Below, one piece after another: positions 58,107 through 64,000 of a DNA stretch of 64,000 nucleotides (positions are counted from its first letter, which is position 1; each line of letters opens with the position of its first letter). Source of the stretch: Denticeps clupeoides. Taxonomy: Eukaryota > Chordata > Actinopteri > Clupeiformes > Denticipitidae. Both the position numbers and the translations under genes were made by a program. Under the pieces are notes generated by a model that made no database searches, was not told where the DNA came from, and saw only the letters and a list, made by a program, of their open reading frames with translations. The DNA lies in the NCBI RefSeq assembly GCF_900700375.1, contig NW_021629784.1, forward strand, positions 1,240,001-1,304,000. Reading direction: 5' to 3'.

Positions 58107-61100
58107 ATGAGAACCACAGAGAGAAGAACCGAGGGAAATTCCCCAAACATTCAGACTCCACCAAACCTCCTGAGTTTCACCCTGTCAGGTAGGACTCCAC
58201 CCGACATTTTTTGTGTTAAAACGCTAAACTGCTTCGTGGAAAACGGCACAAACCCAAAGTGCAAGAGTTTCATTTAGAGGCATTCCTGGCTCGGTGTGTT
58301 ATATTCTAGTTATAATCTGGCGATGAAATGAAATTTTATTCCACCGTTTCCTCTCCTCCTCCGCGTGGTGCTGAAACTGGAAGAATCCATCCTGCAGTTG
58401 TGTCTTGCTGACGGTTTCAGCTTGAACACTTGTGGTCTCTGGTTTGTTTTGCTGCTCAGATGTCTAGAGATGGAAGCTGTACAGGTGAAGTGTGTGTAAA
58501 ACAATGAAATTCTGTTCCACAGACTTCCAGGCATTTGCGCTGAAGAGTGGTATGTTCTGGAAACCCAACACGTACCTGAAGATCGCTGTCCGGCCTTCCG
58601 GTGAACAAGACCCGCCTGCTTCCCACCATTACAGAGAAAGCAGGCGGACGGGCATCGTCTTCAACAACTGCAACCCAGTGTGGCACAGAGAGGTTGGAAT
58701 TTTACTTCTGATTCTATCTGATTTTAATCTATGTACAAATCACATTGGATAAATTGCTTCTATAATATCAAACTACTGTGAAGCTGATTTTTTATCTCCT
58801 TGTGTTTGTACTTTTTCAGACATTAAATCTAGTCGCTCTGCCTTCTGATATTCTGGATATCAGAGTGAAGGACAAGTTCGCCATCTTCCCAAATCTTGGC
58901 CGGCTGTCCATTCCAGTGCAGGTTCTACTGGATATTGGCAGCATCGAGTAAAAACAATATTTCTACATCACACGAGGATTTTCAGTTCATTTTGTGCCGT
59001 TAGTAATTGGCTAATTACCTTTCTTTTTCTTTGCAGTGACAATGTGGTGGCTTACACTTTGGAGAGAACATCACCAACAGAACATGTGAGTGGTGAGCTC
59101 CAGTTCAGCTTTCTGCTCGAGTCCTCCAGCACTACAGGTTTGTCTTTCTTTTTGCAATAACTTTTTCTGTCCCCATCTTGTGTTTTTCAGTGTAATATTA
59201 GTTTAGTTTACAGAACATTTCTAGTTTACAGTGATGTTTAATCTGTAAGTGTTTGCTGAACAACTTTTTTTTTCTTAGAGGAAGAAGAAGAACTGCCCCA
59301 GTGCCCTGAGGGTCAGAAGCAGGAGGAGGAGAACCTTGGTGAAGGCTGTTCGTTGTACCTGAACAATGGTCCTTCACAGATTCATCTGCAGCAGGTTGAA
59401 GTGAATAATGTAGACGACAAGGTCCTGAACGTCCACCAGCCTAAGATACAGAGCTCTCCCCCCGTCAGCATAGAGAAGTTTAGACAGAAACGCTCGAATT
59501 TCTACAGAGATCTTCTGTGTAGAGGGTACGGCCAGGGCCGATATATATGGTAAGTCATATATGGAAGTAAGAGATGTAATGGTATGTTATGTAAAAGATC
59601 TTGAGCATGTATAACATGACCTCTGTCTTGATCACTTTTTAAGTGTAAACATTACACGAGAAGGCCTGCTAGAGAGTGCGTTCAAGAGAATCATGTATCT
59701 GTCTCCACCATTTCTAAGCAAGAGAAGGCTCTACGTCATGTTTAAGGGAGAGGCTGGGTAGGTAATACTTTTTTTTGGAGGCAGAATATAGAACATCAGA
59801 CATTTATCTCATAGTAGCATGTGATCTCATGAAATTATATTTCTACTGATTGGAGATTTTTAAGCCATTTTTTTCTTTTATTTTTTATTGTACTGTTCTT
59901 GCTGTTTCTGCATTACAGTTTCTATCAAAATGCCATATCTCGGGAGTTCTTCTGCCAGCTGTCCAGGATGCTGTTCAACCCGAGCCATGGGTTGTTTGAA
60001 TATGTCGGCAGCCACAACTACGCCGTACAAATCAGTCCCAACTGCCTTGCCAGGAAAAATCACCTGAAATGGTCAGGGCCTGATGTTCGGTTAAAACCGC
60101 AAATATATATATATCAAATGTTCTTAATCACATTTGCCAAAGAAATTGTTGTTTTAATGAACGGTGCTTTCTATGTGTCTGTGTTCAGGTTTCGGTTCTG
60201 TGGGCGTATCCTGGCTATGGCCATGATCCACAGGCATCTGCTGCCGGTCACCTTCACCCAGTCCTTCTACAAGGCCCTGCTCAAACAGTGAGTGGAAAAC
60301 ATTTCTTGCTGTTTTTGTAATAATTGATGTGAGGGAATATCTGTAAATATGTTCTTCTATTAGGCAACATGACCTCAGCGATGTAAAAGATGTAGATTTG
60401 GCGTACCACCAGAGTTTAAAGTGGATGATGGAAAATGACATCACCGATGTACTGGATTGTACCTTTACAGTCGCATAGAAGGTATTTGGTCAGGTAAGGA
60501 TTTCACCGCTTTTTAGTGGAGGCAACCAGCATTTAGTGACATTTTTGTTTTGTGACATTGCGCAGGTCCTGGAACGTGAACTAAAGACAGGGGGTTCAAA
60601 GATCCTGGTCACTGAAATGAATAAAAAGGAATTTATTGACCTTGTGATTAAGCGGAAGTTGGAACGAGGACTGGTGGCGCAGACCAAAGCCGTGGTCAAG
60701 GGCTTCCATGAGGTATGTTGTCTTTATTTTCTGACTTTGGGAATTAGAATCCATTCACTTTACGGTGGTCATTCCAGAATTGCTGTATTCATACTCTGCT
60801 TCTGTCTTTATGCAGGTGTTGAACTAAAACAGGGTGAAGGTGTTCGATACACAAACTTTGCCCCTAATGATTTCTGGAAAGGAAATCGACGTGGACGACT
60901 GGAAGGCCAACACAGTGTACATTGGTGAGAGAACAGCACGGTCCCACACTGACTGAGCAGCACGTCTACAGAAAATCCACCATTAGCATTTAGCATTGTG
61001 ATCAGTCTTTCCTTTTATCTTTGTCACTTTTTACGATTATCATTATTGTAATTGTAAAGTTCTGCTTCCAGCAAACTGATTTCTCTTCATTGATGCACTA

Positions 61101-61518
61101 ATAGTGTCATCTTGTACCACCCATAGGATACAAATCCGGATCTCTAGCAATCAATGATTTCTGGGCTGCGGTGGACATGTTCAGTTAAGAACAGAGAAAG
61201 CAGCTGCTGAGATTTGTGACCGGCAGCTGCACTGTGCCCTACGAAGGATTTGCGGGACTCCGACCTAGAAAGTTCACCATCGCTAATAATGGCTTTCCTT
61301 ACTATCAACAGCATCTTCCCACGTATGTTTACTCTTTCTATTGCATGAAATCATATATATTGAGAGTCTGAGTGACTAAATCATGTTTTAAATTCCGATC
61401 TGTCAGGGCTTGTGTCTGCTTCAACAAGCTTTTTCTACAAGAGTACCTAAGTGACACAGATATGTACAGGAACCTGCTCGTCGCTATTGAGACCTGCAAC
61501 ATCTTTGAGATGGCTTAA
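58107..61518 (+). pseudogene. HECW-like C2-HECT ligase, copy D (broken)
   Basis: Exons 58107-58188, 58523-58692, 58820-58947, 59037-59137, 59279-59549, 59644-59757, 59919-60071, 60189-60287, 60364-60493, 60566-60712, 60816-60924, 61127-61322, 61407-61518. It shares all three in-frame stops with copy C: TAG 60476-60478, TAA 60825-60827 and TAA 61196-61198. The AATAAC change at the poly(A) position is shared as well. Missense differences from C are few (exon 1 Asn for Ile in PPNLLSF; exon 13 Ser for Asn in EYLSDTD). The catalytic Cys motif reads ACVCFNK. Pseudogene by inheritance from the ancestor of units 1 and 2. Its C2 and early HECT exons remain open. Confidence 0.8.
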
Positions 61519-63100
61519 ACAGCTACTTCTGGCTCCAAGCCGATCCAAGACACTTCGGGGGTACGCAGCCACACAATGTACATTAGTGTAGTAAAATAAC
61601 TGAGCTGACATTGTGTCTTTTTTACATTTCTGTTGTATTATAGAGACCAGCGCTGTCAGTAGCATGTTTGACGCGATCATCTGTGCATCCCTGGTTTCAA
61701 GAGCATAATTGTGGCAAGTTTAACCTTCTTTGAGGTAAATCTGGCTGTATACTGCTTGGTGCAGAACATGTAATATCCCTCTTCATCTCATTAGTAATAA
61801 TTCCATAGTAACATCAGTGATTAATCATTATTTGTCTCCGTTTTGTAATAAACCAAGTCCTGAAATTCTACTGTTGACCTTTTTGCTCTCTCTGTCTGAG
61901 CTGTCAGATGGAGGGAGGTGCCTGGAAGTTCTCTGGATCAGCACTGGTCCATATTTGCAGCTGCTATTATCTGAAACCAAGGATTCGATCATAAAGTATT
62001 ATAGTGGCATATGCATTTTATAAATTAATAACAGTATTTTTTTCGAACAGGGCAGACCATCAGTGACCAGGAGCGTCCCATGAGGAGAGTTCCGGAGTCG
62101 ATAGTGAAGAACCTGGCAGACCATGGAGATTCCGGCTAATTGTGTAGCAGTGTAACTTTTCCCATCTTTAAAAAATAAAATTTTGTTTAATTTGTTGTAA
62201 TTATAAAGAACATTTTTGAGATCACTGCGATATTTTTCTGCGACAGAGGAAATTAATATGGGACACGAAAGTGAAAAACCTAATGTCCGCCTACAAAAAT
62301 ACATTTTTACATTTATTCAGCCATCTGAAATAGGCTTTAGAAATTAGAAGCCTCAAGCAATCTACAGTACAGCATCTTTGTGATGCCCTGCAGTGCTGCA
62401 TACCACATACACACCGGATCATTGAAGGACTGATGATCTTGGAAAACTCAGACTTGTTTTCTTTATGTAGATTTTCTTTATGCATGTTATGAAGATATGC
62501 AATATGTATTAATTAGTACATGTTTAGTGACTGTATAAGTGGGGCTACGATTGGGACGATTACTTTGGAAATGTAAATGGTTAAAATGACAAGTTCCCCT
62601 ATTTAAAATTTAACAGTACGGTAACTATTTCAATTACTGTAAAAACGAATGCTAATTATATTTAATGAAGTTGGTTAATTATAAATATATTAATTATAAT
62701 TATATATAAATCTTCATGGGATGCTGGGGTACAGGGGTGCTATTCTATACATTTGTATAGTAGAATATTTGATTAATTTGGTATACAAGGTTGGTTAATT
62801 GATTAAAAAAACATTGGTTAAGCTACATAATACACTGCTATGCATTTCATTTATGACACATAAATAATAATAATAAAAATAAAACATTAACAATAATAAC
62901 AGTAATAATATTACAGGAAGGGAAGTATCATTGTTCAAAGCCACAGCCACAATGATTGTTTGAGTAACTCTAATCTAAACAAGAGGTATATTAGTTACAT
63001 AAAAATTGTTAATTAAAATCAACTAATAATGCCCGTCATTAATTCTTCCTTATTTGGTCCAAACTTGGATGGAACAGAGATATTCTGGGGAGCAGAATAT
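61519..63100. other. 3' flank of copy D, no gene seen
   Basis: Collinear with the flank of copy C. It ends at a deletion joint near 63093-63107, where about 563 bp of Tc1 and LINE sequence present in unit 1 are missing. Confidence 0.6.
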
Positions 63101-63104
63101 CTGG

Positions 63105-63431
63105 GGAACATAAAAGTTGAGGGTAAAGATAAAAACCATTAAGAGTAAATAGGATAGTTATAATTATAAAACAGTTAAGAAAAAGTAAAAAGATCAAATC
63201 TGCCAGGTCAACCTGTGCTAAAAGCCAGTTTATACATAATACGTTTTTTAACAAAGATTTCAAATGCTCTAGAGTTAGTGCTGATCTAACATTCGAAGGG
63301 AGAATATTCGGTCGTAGAAAATTCTCTTCTAAAAAAATGGACAGAGCTCCAGTTAGAATACAAACAGTCTTTTTATGCAAATATGGACAATTACAGTAAA
63401 CTAAATTGGCTTCACGCTCTGTTTTCTTCAA
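63105..63431 (-). mobile_element. LINE 3' fragment
   Basis: Copy of 38530-38864, truncated on its 3' side by the unit 2 deletion. Confidence 0.65.
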
Positions 63432-63719
63432 TCACACATACTAAACCCAAACGTTTCCCTTTTCTTCCTTCTTAATACAGCTTCCTGCCTCAAAGAACAC
63501 TGGGAAATACAGTTTAAACATACTTTACATTAACTTGTACATAAACTACAATCTCTACATTAACACAATCATGTGACTACATATCTGCTATTAATATAGA
63601 CCATTTAAAGATTTAGATAGAAAGAGCAGAACTTGAAACTGGATCCTAGGAAGTGGCTGCATTTTAAACAGGTCAGACGTAGAGACTACTGTTCGAGGCC
63701 AAGATATAAAGAGATGTAT

Positions 63720-64000
63720 AAGTGCTGCCAGCATTGCTGCAGAGGGGTTGAGGGTCAGAGATCAGACTGTACACCACAAACTGCATCTAATCAGTCTTCC
63801 CAGAAGGAAGCATCTTCTGTAGATGATGCTCAAGAAAGCCTGCAAACAGTTTGACTAATACATGGATTACAGTCCTGTGGTCTGATGAGACAACTTATTT
63901 GGTTCAGAAGGTATAATGTGTGGTGGCAACTAGGGCTGCATGCTATATCGAAAAATTATTGTGTTTGTGATATTAGTATCCGCGATATATGTATCACAAA
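63720..64000 (+). mobile_element. Tc1 central relic and start of hAT-like MITE
   Basis: 63720-63930 repeats the Tc1 relic at 39130-39365. From about 63932 the complete MITE end AGGGCTGCATGCTATATCG begins and runs off the window. Confidence 0.6.

Larger units (their letters stand above)
46932..64000. repeat. Tandem unit 2 (direct repeat of 22009-39433)
   Basis: See unit 1. The differences noticed are a SINE at 50099-50300, a deletion of about 563 bp near 63100, single-base indels (for example near 58752) and scattered substitutions. It runs off the right edge. Confidence 0.92.

Noticed and set aside
1-64000. CRISPR arrays, bacterial operons, viral genome
   Set aside because: No regularly spaced direct repeats with unique spacers and no compact gene clusters; introns and SINEs show a vertebrate genome.

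Overview
The window is vertebrate and almost certainly teleost fish: multi-exon genes with GT-AG introns, tRNA-derived SINEs, L2-like and L1-like LINEs, Tc1 and hAT relics and AC/CT microsatellites. No prokaryotic gene organisation, CRISPR array or free-standing RNA gene was seen. The species cannot be named from the sequence alone.

The core is a repeatedly amplified 13-exon gene encoding a compact HECW-like (NEDL) HECT E3 ubiquitin ligase. Each copy has a C2 domain and a complete HECT domain, but none of the WW domains that normally lie between them. Four copies are present. Copy A (minus, 2337-6016) and copy B (plus, 8878-12311) stand head to head as arms of a large inverted repeat (about 437-6478 and 8406-14127) around a 1.9 kb spacer. 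Copies C (plus, 32976-36388) and D (plus, 58107-61518) sit in two nearly identical direct repeats with a period of about 25 kb. C and D share extra in-frame stops and lack the poly(A) signal seen in A and B. Each also keeps a minus-strand 'ghost' partner: the 3' flank and promoter of a lost opposite gene, fused by a deletion of about 4 kb. All six promoters (four genes and two ghosts) keep two CCAAT boxes, a perfect CRE and a TATA box.

Layout. 1-415: L1-like ORF2 tail. 437-14127: palindrome with genes A and B. 14.3-19.5 kb: mosaic of Tc1, LINE, SINE and hAT fragments and a solo LTR. 19.5-22.7 kb: 5' part of an L1-like element on the minus strand, split by a SINE and by a 1.5 kb hairpin-rich element. 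22.7-26.9 kb: repeats, then a small four-exon gene of unknown family with a signal peptide. 27.2-39.4 kb: palindrome 2 (ghost promoter, spacer, copy C). 39.4-43 kb: hAT-like MITE, other repeats and a solo LTR. 43.1-47.7 kb: long L1-like element on the minus strand. 46.9-64 kb: second tandem unit, repeating the unknown gene, ghost promoter and copy D.

How the parts relate: the locus looks like an ampliconic array built by inverted and then tandem duplication. Copy A has no stop apart from one at the start of exon 11, which is found in all four copies. In A and B an AG overlapping that stop could act as a splice acceptor and remove it in frame, so A and B may be functional while C and D look like pseudogenes. 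Coordinates come from reading the sequence and translating by hand; identities are by eye, not measured.
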